Shown here piece by piece: positions 23,854 through 32,136 of a stretch of 64,000 nt of DNA (its first letter is position 1; every line of letters begins with the position of its first letter). Under the pieces are notes generated by a model. The model worked only from the letters and a program-made list of their open reading frames with translations, was not told the DNA's origin and did no database searches. The translations under genes were made by a program, and so were the position numbers. Source of the stretch: Paenibacillus sinensis (lineage in GTDB: Bacteria; Bacillota; Bacilli; Paenibacillales; Paenibacillaceae); NCBI RefSeq assembly GCF_019904155.1, contig NZ_JAHCMB010000241.1, positions 1,305 through 65,304 on the forward strand, read 5' to 3'.

Positions 23854-24687
23854 ATGCGGCTGGGAGGTCCTGTAAGCAGCGGGAACAATGATCCGGAAGA
23901 GTGGATTGAGGCGTTGAAAAAGGAAGGCTACAGAGCGGCGGTATGTCCGCTGGAGGAGAATGCGGAAGAAGCGGCGATCCGGGAGTACCGGCTCGCCGCT
24001 GAGCGGCATGATATCCAGATCGCCGAGGTCGGCGCCTGGAGCAATCCGATCAGTCCGGATGACGGAATCCGCCGTCAGGCCGTGGCTTACTGCAAGCGCC
24101 GGCTGCATCTGGCGGACTTGATCGGCGCCCGCTGCTGCGTGAACATCTCCGGCTCGCGGAGCATGCAGTGGGACGGACCGCATCCGGATAATTTCGGAGA
24201 TGACACCTTTGCGCTGATCGTGGATACGGTCCGCGAGATCATCGACGAAGTGGAGCCTGCGGCGGCTTGCTTCGCGCTGGAGACGATGCCCTGGGCGCTT
24301 CCGGATTCGGCTGACGCCTACCTGGAACTGCTGAAGGCAATTGATCGGAAGGCGTTCGCGGTTCATTTTGATCCCGTTAACCTGATCGCAAGTCCCCGCA
24401 CCTACTACCGGAATGGCGATATGATCCGCGAATTTACCGCCAAGCTAGGACCCTGGATTGTCGGCTGCCACGCTAAGGATATTGTGCTCGACAGCCAGTT
24501 GACTGTTCACTTAAGCGAGACGACGCCGGGACAGGGTGCGCTTGATTACGCTGTGCTGCTGCGGGAGCTGCATAAGCTGAACCGGGACATCCCGGTTATT
24601 CTGGAGCATTTGCCTAGCGAAGAGGAATATCGCCGGGCGGCTGCCTATGTCAGAACCGTCGCTGCCGCTGAGGGCATCAGACTCTAA
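23854..24687 (+). CDS. Sugar phosphate isomerase/epimerase-like TIM-barrel protein
   Basis: This 277-residue protein belongs to the xylose isomerase-like TIM-barrel superfamily. Metal-binding type positions are visible: FALETMPW (Glu), AVHFDPVNL (His and Asp), GCHAKDIV (His and Asp) and VILEHLPSEEEY (Glu). Members isomerise or epimerise sugars, or act as inosose dehydratases. I take the ATG at 23854, which follows AAGGAGGAG at normal spacing. The neighbours (mannanase, PTS) suggest sugar catabolism, but the substrate is not determined. Confidence 0.85.
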   Translation: MRLGGPVSSGNNDPEEWIEALKKEGYRAAVCPLEENAEEAAIREYRLAAERHDIQIAEVGAWSNPISPDDGIRRQAVAYCKRRLHLADLIGARCCVNISGSRSMQWDGPHPDNFGDDTFALIVDTVREIIDEVEPAAACFALETMPWALPDSADAYLELLKAIDRKAFAVHFDPVNLIASPRTYYRNGDMIREFTAKLGPWIVGCHAKDIVLDSQLTVHLSETTPGQGALDYAVLLRELHKLNRDIPVILEHLPSEEEYRRAAAYVRTVAAAEGIRL

Positions 24688-24727
24688 GGCAGGATGAGAA
24701 TGAGATGGCCGATTGACAAAGGCAAGC

Positions 24728-25354
24728 TTAAGCGGTCTTGGGCTGCGTCCACTTCTCCACGAAGGGCACCAGCACCCAGATGGCGACGCTAGCGATGACG
24801 GCTGCGATGGCGGAACCGCCTGCATGCAGAAGCAGAAGCGGGACCCAGAGCAGGCTCAGGAAGAAATGCGTCTTGCGCATCCAGGGGCTTCGCACGCGCC
24901 GGATCAGGAAGCCGTAGCAGGCGATAGCCAGCAGGACAAGGAATGCCGCAAGTCCGGTATAGACGTTACGGTCGCCGAATTTGGTGATGAGATAATAGGC
25001 GCCGTGAATGGCGATCAGCGCCAGAGCGGTCCAGCCGGTGAACTTATGCAGCTTGTAGAGCAGCTTGCCCAGCTGTTTGACTGGCATGGAAGGCGATTTC
25101 AGCTTCTTCTTGAACCGGAGCCAGGTGAAGCTGACCGCTCCGCAGATCACCGCCAGCGTTCCAAGCAGCTTAAAGGGCTCCCACTCTTCCTCGCGTTCTC
25201 CACGGGGCGGCAGGCCCGCTGCTCCGGCGGAAGGGCGGGGGTGGTCTCCGCCGCCTCCAATATAGAAGGAATAGGCGATTAGCAGAAGACAGACGACAGC
25301 GATGAGGGCTGCGGGTATCCAGACGGCTTTGCTGGCGGGTTTGTTCCTGGGCAT
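24728..25354 (-). CDS. Ferric-reductase-like transmembrane protein
   Basis: This 208-residue protein has about five hydrophobic helices (residues 10-30, 64-80, 104-122, 132-148 and 160-198). Helix-embedded His residues occur in KLHKFTGWT, LIAIHGAYYL, RKTHFFLSLL and LLLLHAGG, which could ligate b-type hemes as in the ferric reductase transmembrane domain. No flavin or NAD domain is attached. A short loop near residues 35-60 is Gly/Pro/Arg/Glu-rich. It converges on the isomerase gene with a 40-base gap. The fold assignment is fairly good; the reaction is not known. Confidence 0.7.
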   Translation of the reverse strand: MPRNKPASKAVWIPAALIAVVCLLLIAYSFYIGGGGDHPRPSAGAAGLPPRGEREEEWEPFKLLGTLAVICGAVSFTWLRFKKKLKSPSMPVKQLGKLLYKLHKFTGWTALALIAIHGAYYLITKFGDRNVYTGLAAFLVLLAIACYGFLIRRVRSPWMRKTHFFLSLLWVPLLLLHAGGSAIAAVIASVAIWVLVPFVEKWTQPKTA

Positions 25355-25475
25355 GGTTGATCATTCCCCTTTCGCAGAATTTTTTCATAGCTTATCATGG
25401 ATTGTTTAAGTTTTAATTAAACTGGAATGTTTACATAGGTCAGAAGGAAGAGAGAAAGAAGGGGTCAGGTTATGA

Positions 25476-25526
25476 GAAAAAGGCCCCGGCCCGCCAGCTC
25501 CATTAAGAGAGCTGGGGCCGGGGCCT
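25476..25526 (-). terminator. Strong terminator of the third GGDEF gene
   Basis: AGGCCCCGGCC and GGCCGGGGCCT form the base of a long stem with an inner CAGCTC/GAGCTG. On the minus strand TTTTT follows. It begins 14 bases after the stop at 25541. Confidence 0.9.
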
Positions 25527-25540
25527 ATCTATGCGGCTGG

Positions 25541-26791
25541 TCAGGAGGGCTCGTCGATGATCGTGAACGCATTCTGCGAGGATACCCGGTTGCGGCCGAG
25601 CCGTTTGGATTTCAGCAGAAGATGGTCGGCCTGAACATACCCTTTTTCCATATAATCTGGCTTGCCGACAGGGAAGTAATACAGCCCCGCCGATGCCGTG
25701 TATCCGACACGGGTGCTCCGTTCTCTGTATTCCACATCGACCAGCGTATTCTCCAGGCTGCCCAGTGTGACTTCGGCCCAATCCATGCACTGACCGTAGG
25801 TCCGGTTCCGCAGGATGACGGTGAACTCCTCGCCGCCGCTGCGGAAGAGGAAATCCTGGGAACCGAGGCGGGAGAAAAGTGTAGTTGCGAAATGCCGGAT
25901 GATCCGGTCGCCGACTGTATGGTTGTAGCTGTCGTTGATTTTTTTGAAATTGTCGATGTCCATCACTATAAGCCCGATAATTTCGTCCGACCGGTTCAGC
26001 TCATCCATCTTCTGGTCCATGAAGGCCCGGTTATACGCGCCGGTGAGGAAGTCGCGGTAGGCCATCTGCTCGAACTTATCCCGCTCATGCTTGTCCTGAA
26101 TGCTCTGCGCTTTGGAGTAAAAAGACAGGCTGACGACATAATTGAGCAGGAACAGGAAGAGCAGCATGCCCCACTCTCTCTCCATCAGGCAGACCAGCAG
26201 CATCGTATTGGTGATTGCGACCTTTCCGATATCGAGCAGGTTGCCGTATTTCAGCATGTTCTTGGCATTGCGGATCATATCCTCTTCGCCCGAAAGCGAA
26301 AAGGTGATGATGAGATTGATATTGGCCAACAGGGTCGCCAGTGCGGTTAGCAACGGCATAAGCAGCCAGTAAGCGAAGGCATAGGGCTCGACGAGCGGGT
26401 ACAGCCAATGAAACAGAAAATAGCAGATGGAGCCGTTCAGGGAGTAGGAGCCGATATTGTAGAACATGTCGATCCCTTCATGGGGATCGGCCTTTTTGGT
26501 TCTTTTTTTATACAGATATATGGTAAAAGCGTACAGGAATTCGAAAATAAACACGCCCAGCGGGCCGGTAAACACTCCGAAGGACCATGTGTAGCTAATC
26601 CCGTATTCGATGGCTGTCGTTCCGCCGCGGGTAATGATCTTGAACCGGTAATAGACGGTCGAGAACAGCCAGAACATCAGCAGGGCGATGAGAAAGTCGG
26701 GGACCGGGACAGTCAGGGGGGCGGAATAGATAGCGATGAACAGACTGGTGAAAAACAGAAAAAAGTCAAAAACCCTTGCTTTCAGCTTCAC
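25541..26791 (-). CDS. Membrane diguanylate cyclase (GGEEF)
   Basis: This 416-residue protein has six or so N-terminal membrane helices (residues 8-195) and a C-terminal GGDEF domain. The domain begins AYRDFLTGAYNRAFMDQ and carries VMDIDNFKKINDSYNH. Its loop, FRSGGEEFTVIL near residue 318, is a fully canonical GGEEF. It should make cyclic di-GMP in response to an unknown membrane signal; no extracytoplasmic domain is present. I use the GTG at 26791 with AAAGGA 9 bases upstream, because the upstream in-frame TTG at 26809 overlaps that site and has none of its own. Confidence 0.92.
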   Translation of the reverse strand: MKLKARVFDFFLFFTSLFIAIYSAPLTVPVPDFLIALLMFWLFSTVYYRFKIITRGGTTAIEYGISYTWSFGVFTGPLGVFIFEFLYAFTIYLYKKRTKKADPHEGIDMFYNIGSYSLNGSICYFLFHWLYPLVEPYAFAYWLLMPLLTALATLLANINLIITFSLSGEEDMIRNAKNMLKYGNLLDIGKVAITNTMLLVCLMEREWGMLLFLFLLNYVVSLSFYSKAQSIQDKHERDKFEQMAYRDFLTGAYNRAFMDQKMDELNRSDEIIGLIVMDIDNFKKINDSYNHTVGDRIIRHFATTLFSRLGSQDFLFRSGGEEFTVILRNRTYGQCMDWAEVTLGSLENTLVDVEYRERSTRVGYTASAGLYYFPVGKPDYMEKGYVQADHLLLKSKRLGRNRVSSQNAFTIIDEPS

Positions 26792-27081
26792 GTTCGTTAT
26801 TCCTTTCAAAGGGGGGCCTTCAAACGTTAAGATTCGAATGATGCAAAATGCCGGGAAAAGCGCCCTATCATTCTGTGAATCATCCTGTGAATTATATCAT
26901 ACACCGCTTTATCAGGACAGAGAAGGAAAGAGTTCCAGACTTCGGTAAAAAGGCGGATCAATTCTACGAGGGCTTCCTTGATAAATGTCTCGTGAAAGCA
27001 CAAAATAAGGATATTACAATTTTACGCATTCATCCGCCGCGACACACGCAGCTCATGAATGGCGGCAAGGGGGACGAGCAG

Positions 27082-28143
27082 GTGGAGATTGGCCTGAGCA
27101 CGTTTGTTGAGACTACGCCTGATGTGGTGACCGGCGAGACGGTCAGCCATGCACAGCGGATCAGGGAAGTGGTGGAGGAGATTATACTGGCCGATCAAGT
27201 GGGCCTGGACGTATTCGGGGTCGGCGAGCATCACCGCCGGGATTATGCGGCCTCTTCTCCCGCGGTGGTGCTGGCCGCGGCAGCCTCCAGGACGCAGCGC
27301 ATCTGGCTGACGAGCGCCGTAACGGTTCTGTCGTCGGCCGATCCGGTACGCGTCTTCCAGGATTTCGCCACGCTGGACGCCATTTCGGCGGGCCGGGCGG
27401 AGATTATGGCGGGCCGGGGCTCCTTCATCGAATCGTTCCCGCTGTTCGGTTACGATCTGGAGGATTATGACGAGCTGTTCGACGAGAAGCTGGAGCTTCT
27501 GCTCAAAATCCGGGAGTCGGAGAAGGTGACCTGGAAGGGCGGACACCGGCCGGCGATTCAGAATCTCGGCGTCTATCCGCGCCCGGTGCAGAATCCGCTG
27601 CCGGTGTGGATCGGCAGCGGGGGCAATGCCGAGTCGGCGGTCCGCGCCGGGCTGCTGGGCCTGCCGCTCGTGCTGGCGATCATCGGCGGCCGTCCCGAGC
27701 AATTCGCGCCGATTGTGCAGCTCTACCGGAGAGCGGCGGCGCAGGCCGGCCATGATGTGTCCAAGCTGCCCATCGGCTCACACTCGCACGGCTTCATCGC
27801 CCGCACCGCCGAGGCGGCGGCGGAGAAGTTCTTCCCGTCCACCCAGGCGGCGATGAACGTCCTGGGAAGGGAACGCGGCTGGAGCCATTACGACCGCTCC
27901 AGCTTCGACGCCGCCCGCAGCTTCGAGGGCGCGCTGTATGTGGGCGACCCGGAGACGGTCGCGAAGAAGATCGTCCATCTGCGCAAGAAGGTCGGCGTCA
28001 CGCGCTTCATGCTGCATGTGCCGGTCGGCTCGATGCCGCATGACGAGGTGATGGGCGCCATCGAGCTGCTGGGGCGGGAGGTCGCGCCCCGCGTGCGGGA
28101 AGAGGTCGCCCGCTGGGAGGACTCGGGATCGCCGGGAGCCTGA
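27082..28143 (+). CDS. LLM-class flavin-dependent monooxygenase
   Basis: This 353-residue protein is a luciferase-like (LLM) oxidoreductase. It begins MEIGLSTFVETTPD and has GLDVFGVGEHHR, ISAGRAEIMAGRGSF and PLPVWIGSGG, typical of F420- or FMN-dependent family members. I use the GTG at 27082, with AAGGGGG at 27067-27073, since homologues begin at this point. In-frame codons upstream extend 78 residues but look unlike protein. Reverse translation of its GC-rich 3' half gives long spurious frames. Substrate unknown. Confidence 0.88.
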   Translation: MEIGLSTFVETTPDVVTGETVSHAQRIREVVEEIILADQVGLDVFGVGEHHRRDYAASSPAVVLAAAASRTQRIWLTSAVTVLSSADPVRVFQDFATLDAISAGRAEIMAGRGSFIESFPLFGYDLEDYDELFDEKLELLLKIRESEKVTWKGGHRPAIQNLGVYPRPVQNPLPVWIGSGGNAESAVRAGLLGLPLVLAIIGGRPEQFAPIVQLYRRAAAQAGHDVSKLPIGSHSHGFIARTAEAAAEKFFPSTQAAMNVLGRERGWSHYDRSSFDAARSFEGALYVGDPETVAKKIVHLRKKVGVTRFMLHVPVGSMPHDEVMGAIELLGREVAPRVREEVARWEDSGSPGA

Positions 28144-28269
28144 TGTCCTGTCCGGCGGTGGCGGTTCCCCGGACGAGGCGATTCCTCTGCGGCCCGGCCC
28201 TTGCCTTGCCGCAGGCTTCTCACTATTATAGGAAGTAGTAAGAAGACGCTTACAGAATCGGGGAGCGCT

Positions 28270-29076
28270 ATGAATGTTCTGGTCACCTTGAACTCGAACT
28301 ACATCAAGCCGCTGAAGGTTATGCTGAAATCGCTGTTTCTTACCCATCCGGGGGAGCATTTTACCGTGTATGTTATGCATTCCGGCTTGACGGCGGCGGA
28401 GCTGGACGACTTGAAAAGGTACGTAGGGCTGGACGGACAGGATCTTGCCGTAATTACGGTGCGGGAGGATATGTTCGGCGACGCGCCTGTTGTGAAGCAT
28501 TACTCGAAGGAAATGTATTACCGCATTCTCGCTTATCAATTCCTGCCGGCTGACATGGACCGGATTCTGTATCTTGATCCCGATTTGATTGTGATTAATG
28601 ATCTGCGGGAGATGTATGATCTGGACATTTCGGACCGGCTGTACGCCGCGGCTTATCACGACCGGCTCTCGGTCAAGGAAATCAACAAGCTGCGCCTGAA
28701 AGCCTATGATCTGGAGGCGTATTACAACTCCGGGGTTCTGCTGATGAACCTTGACCTCCAGCGCAGGAAGATCAGGGAGCAGGAGATCTTCTCGTTCGTA
28801 GAGGAGAACCGGAAGCGTCTCATTTTGCCTGACCAGGATATTCTGAACGCGCTGTACTCCAGGTCAATCCGGACGCTGGACGAAATTCGGTACAACTACG
28901 ATGCCAGATATTATTTGTATTATAGGCTGGTCAGCAATGGAGCAGTGGACATGGATTTTGTCATCCGCCATACGTCGATCATTCATTTTTGCGGCAAAAG
29001 GAAGCCGTGGAAAGCGAGCTATTCCGGCCCCTTCCACTCCTTGTACAAACATTACGAGCGGATCGCACTGCCTTAA
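28270..29076 (+). CDS. Family 8 glycosyltransferase
   Basis: This 268-residue GT-A enzyme has GT8 features: the start VTLNSNYIKPLKVMLKSL, the metal and nucleotide-sugar motif DPD in ILYLDPDLIV near residue 102, YYNSGVLLMNL, LPDQDILNALY and the late IIHFCGKRKPW. Such enzymes transfer a hexose to cell-surface or glycolipid acceptors. GGGGAG precedes the ATG at 28270. It is not in an obvious polysaccharide cluster. Confidence 0.9.
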   Translation: MNVLVTLNSNYIKPLKVMLKSLFLTHPGEHFTVYVMHSGLTAAELDDLKRYVGLDGQDLAVITVREDMFGDAPVVKHYSKEMYYRILAYQFLPADMDRILYLDPDLIVINDLREMYDLDISDRLYAAAYHDRLSVKEINKLRLKAYDLEAYYNSGVLLMNLDLQRRKIREQEIFSFVEENRKRLILPDQDILNALYSRSIRTLDEIRYNYDARYYLYYRLVSNGAVDMDFVIRHTSIIHFCGKRKPWKASYSGPFHSLYKHYERIALP

Positions 29077-29178
29077 GTGGAGAAGGATAAGAACGATCAG
29101 CCCGGCGATTGCTCGGCGCTGGCTGATCGCGCTGGGCAGCCGCGCTTAAGGAAGAATAGATTCCGGGGAGGAATAACA

Positions 29179-29685
29179 ATGAACGAGATGACGGTTAGAG
29201 TGAACGGTACGGAGCTGATACTGGAGCGTGTCTTCGAGGCCAAGAGGGAGCTGGTGTTCAAAGCGTTCACGGAAGCGGAGCATTTGAAGCGCTGGTGGGG
29301 ACCGAGAGGCTGGGAGCTGCCGGTCTGCAAGGTGGACTTCCGTCCGGGCGGTGTCTGGCATTACTGCATGAAGTGCGTCGACGAGAACCAGGGTGAGTTC
29401 TTCGGCATGGAATCCTGGGGCAAGGCAGTCTACCGCGAAATTCAGGAGCCCGAGCGTTTCACCTATACGGATTATTTCTCCGATGCCGAGGGGGACGTGC
29501 CGGAAGGACTGCCTCCTTCGGAGATTGAAATCCTCTTTGAGGAGCAGGACGGCCGGACCAAAGTGATCAGCCGGTCGCGGTTCGGCTCGGAAGAGGAGCT
29601 TCGGACTGTCATGGACATGGGGATGGAGCAGGGCATCCGGGAGACCTGGGACCGGCTTGCGGAGCATCTGACGGCTGTTCAATAA
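29179..29685 (+). CDS. SRPBCC (AHSA1-like) domain protein
   Basis: This 168-residue protein is an activator of Hsp90 ATPase homologue 1-like START-fold domain. Family signs are VFEAKRELVFKAFTEAEHLKRWWGP near the start, FRPGGVWHYCM, and the ending GIRETWDRLAEHL. The fold forms a hydrophobic ligand cavity; the ligand is unknown. GGAGG precedes the ATG at 29179. Proteins of this type are often coupled to an ArsR regulator; here none is adjacent, whereas the second family member at 50949 has one. Confidence 0.85.
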   Translation: MNEMTVRVNGTELILERVFEAKRELVFKAFTEAEHLKRWWGPRGWELPVCKVDFRPGGVWHYCMKCVDENQGEFFGMESWGKAVYREIQEPERFTYTDYFSDAEGDVPEGLPPSEIEILFEEQDGRTKVISRSRFGSEEELRTVMDMGMEQGIRETWDRLAEHLTAVQ

Positions 29686-29750
29686 AGTTCGCAGGGCTTG
29701 CAGCCGGACCGCATGCAGCCAGGCTCGGCGGATAACAGGAAGGCGGGTTC

Positions 29751-29779
29751 AAGGCGGGCGCTTCAAAGGTGCCCGCCTT
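29751..29779 (+). terminator. Probable terminator after the SRPBCC gene
   Basis: AAGGCGGGC and GCCCGCCTT form a perfect 9-bp stem around an 11-base loop, followed by CCTTG, a poor T tract. The remaining intergenic sequence to 29994 shows no gene. Confidence 0.55.
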
Positions 29780-29994
29780 CCTTGCGTTCATGCATGCGGT
29801 ATTAGAGCATTCCAATGCCCGCGTTCCGTCCGCCGCTTCCGATCTGTGGATGTTTGGATGTTGTTGCCCCGGCCAGATACCGGGAATTGACAATGGCTGC
29901 TGCAATCGGTCGGCCGCAGGAAGGAAATGGGGCTGGAGAGAGGGAAGTAATATAGAACTGCTTGCGCTCAGCGGCTCACCATGACATACAGAAT

Positions 29995-30033
29995 AAGCGC
30001 TGAATTGACAGCGCTTTAAAGCCCGCGTATCGA
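29995..30033 (+). promoter_or_regulatory. Promoter of the MoxR operon with inverted repeat over the -35
   Basis: TTGACA (30005-30010) and TATCGA (30028-30033) are 17 bases apart. AAGCGCT (29995-30001) and AGCGCTT (30010-30016) form a perfect 7-bp inverted repeat spanning the -35 hexamer. This is a likely regulator site. Confidence 0.5.
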
Positions 30034-30068
30034 ATGGACGCAAGACTTATGGGATGGAGGCATGTAGT

Positions 30069-31028
30069 GTGGAACAGGTTCGCGCGCTGGCGCAGACGTT
30101 AAGGGACAATATCGGCCGGGTCATTGTCGGTAAAGGTGAAGAGGTGGATCTGCTGCTCACGGCGCTGCTTGCCGGAGGGCATGTGCTGCTGGAAGACGTG
30201 CCGGGAACGGGAAAGACGCTTCTGGCCAAGAGTCTGGCTGCTTCTCTCGAACTCAGCTTTCAGCGGATTCAGTTCACGCCGGATCTGCTGCCGTCGGATT
30301 TGACCGGCATTCATTTCTATAATCAGAAGGACGGGGAGTTTCATTTCCGGCCGGGGCCGCTGTTTGCTCAGGTTATTCTTGCGGACGAGATCAACCGGGC
30401 GACGCCGCGCACCCAGGCGAGCCTGCTGGAGTGCATGGAGGAACGCCAGATTAGCGTGGACGGAAAGACCCTCAAGCTGGATCGGCCCTTTATGGTGATG
30501 GCGACCCAGAATCCGGTCGATAATCAGGGCACTTTCCCGCTCCCTGATGCGCAGCTGGACCGGTTCATGATCCGGATGAAGCTGGGATACCCCTCCAGCC
30601 TGGAGGGTGTGGAAATTCTGAAGCGTACGGGCGGCGGAACCGGCGGAGCGCCGGATATCGGCCGGATCGCGGGCGCGGACAATGTGTTGTCGGCGCAGCG
30701 GCAGTGTGAGGAGGTCGCGGTCCGGGACGATCTGCTGGCCTATATCGTCTCCCTGGCGGAGGCGACCCGCAATCATCCCGAGGTGCTGCTCGGCGTCAGT
30801 CCACGCGGCACGCAGGTGCTGCTGCGCGCGTGCCGGGCTTATGCGGCTCTGCAGGGCAGAAGCTATGTGCTGCCTGACGATATCAAGGCGCTGCTGCTTC
30901 CCGTCTGCTCCCATAGGCTGGTCACCCGCAAGCGTTACAGCGGATCGGAAGATACCGCAGGGCGGATTCTTCAGGAACTGCTGGAGCAGATCCCCGTTCC
31001 GAGCGAAGAGGGAATGGAAGGAGCGTGA
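30069..31028 (+). CDS. MoxR-family AAA ATPase
   Basis: This 319-residue ATPase has Walker A VPGTGKT near residue 45, Walker B VILADEINR near 104, sensor 1 VMATQNPV, and LSPR-like GVSPRGTQ. MoxR ATPases act as chaperones that help assemble or activate partner complexes, and pair with DUF58/VWA-type proteins. That matches the next gene, which follows 7 bases after the stop. I use the GTG at 30069, 8 bases after ATGGAGG; the ATG at 30054 lies inside that site. Confidence 0.92.
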   Translation: MEQVRALAQTLRDNIGRVIVGKGEEVDLLLTALLAGGHVLLEDVPGTGKTLLAKSLAASLELSFQRIQFTPDLLPSDLTGIHFYNQKDGEFHFRPGPLFAQVILADEINRATPRTQASLLECMEERQISVDGKTLKLDRPFMVMATQNPVDNQGTFPLPDAQLDRFMIRMKLGYPSSLEGVEILKRTGGGTGGAPDIGRIAGADNVLSAQRQCEEVAVRDDLLAYIVSLAEATRNHPEVLLGVSPRGTQVLLRACRAYAALQGRSYVLPDDIKALLLPVCSHRLVTRKRYSGSEDTAGRILQELLEQIPVPSEEGMEGA

Positions 31029-31035
31029 CCTGAGA

Positions 31036-32136
31036 GTGGGACTCATCTGGCTGCTGATCTCCTGCGCTGCCGTCACGTGGCTTCAGGGCGTGCTGCTGGG
31101 CAGACGGGCGCTCGCCAACCTTACATACAGCCGGCAGCTCAGCGCCGGGACCTGCCATGCGGGCGACCGCATTGAAATGGTGGAGACGATCGCCAACCGT
31201 AAAAGGTTGCCCGTTCCATGGCTTCGGCTCGAAGCCATGCTGCCTTCCTCTCTGATGTTCACCCGCAGCAAGGAAACGTCCATCAGCAGAGGGAGCATTT
31301 ATCAAAATCATACCAGCCTGTTCACGCTGCCGCCGAGAACCCGCATCACCCGCACCTACCAGGTGGGCTGCAGCGGGCGGGGTGTCTTCTCCATGGAATC
31401 GGTTACGATGACGGGCAGCGATCTGTTCGGAATTTATATGCCCAGCCGGACCCTTCCGCTCGGCGAACGTCTGGTGGTCTATCCGCAGCTGCTGGAAGAG
31501 AGCGAGCTTCCGGCCTCATGGAGAACGTGGCAGGGCGAACTCGCGGTCCAAAGATGGGTCGTGGACGACCCGTTCCTCCTTACCGGCGTCCGGGAATATG
31601 CATCGGGCGATCCGATGAACCGGATTCACTGGAAGGCGAGCGCCCGCACCGGGAAGCTCCAGGTGCACCGTACCGGATACTCCGCCGACCCGCGGGCGAT
31701 GATCTGCCTCAACATTGAGGAGTCGGAGTCGATGTGGAGCGTGGTCACAGAGCCGGACCGGATCGAAGCGGCTCTCTCCTGCGCGGCGACCGCTGCCGCC
31801 TTGCTCATCCGGCAGGGGATGGCTGCGGGCTTCGGCCATAATGCCTACAGCGTGGCTGCGGGCGAGGAGGGCAGCCGCGCTGAACCCGGATACGGCATGC
31901 AGCATTTGGCAGCTCTGCTCGAGGCCATGGCGGCTGTCGAGCTGAAGGCCCGCATGCCGTTTCACGAGTTCCTGGCGCTGGAAGCGGGCCGGGAGATGAA
32001 TGAGTCCTGGGACTATCTGCTGGTTACGGCTCATGTCTCGGACCGGATCGCGGAAGCGATCGGCCGGCTGGAAGCGAAGGGCCACCGCGTAACGGTTGTC
32101 CGGGAAGTCTTATGGAAGGAGGGCTCACGTTCATGA
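31036..32136 (+). CDS. DUF58 membrane-anchored protein
   Basis: This 366-residue protein starts with one or two hydrophobic segments (VGLIWLLISCAAVTWLQGV). A beta-rich region follows, then the DUF58 signature GVREYASGDPMNRIHWKASA near residue 185 and a divergent VWA-like remainder. DUF58 proteins work with MoxR ATPases in cell-envelope processes. The gene lies 7 bases after moxR and overlaps the next gene by ATGA. The GTG at 31036 is chosen for lack of any ATG; GGAAGGAG is about 13 bases upstream. Confidence 0.85.
   Translation: MGLIWLLISCAAVTWLQGVLLGRRALANLTYSRQLSAGTCHAGDRIEMVETIANRKRLPVPWLRLEAMLPSSLMFTRSKETSISRGSIYQNHTSLFTLPPRTRITRTYQVGCSGRGVFSMESVTMTGSDLFGIYMPSRTLPLGERLVVYPQLLEESELPASWRTWQGELAVQRWVVDDPFLLTGVREYASGDPMNRIHWKASARTGKLQVHRTGYSADPRAMICLNIEESESMWSVVTEPDRIEAALSCAATAAALLIRQGMAAGFGHNAYSVAAGEEGSRAEPGYGMQHLAALLEAMAAVELKARMPFHEFLALEAGREMNESWDYLLVTAHVSDRIAEAIGRLEAKGHRVTVVREVLWKEGSRS

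Noticed and set aside
30682..31035. Upstream in-frame extension of the DUF58 gene into moxR
   Set aside because: It overlaps the conserved moxR C-terminal region in another phase and reads as Arg/Cys/Ser-rich nonsense; the DUF58 protein begins at the GTG at 31036.
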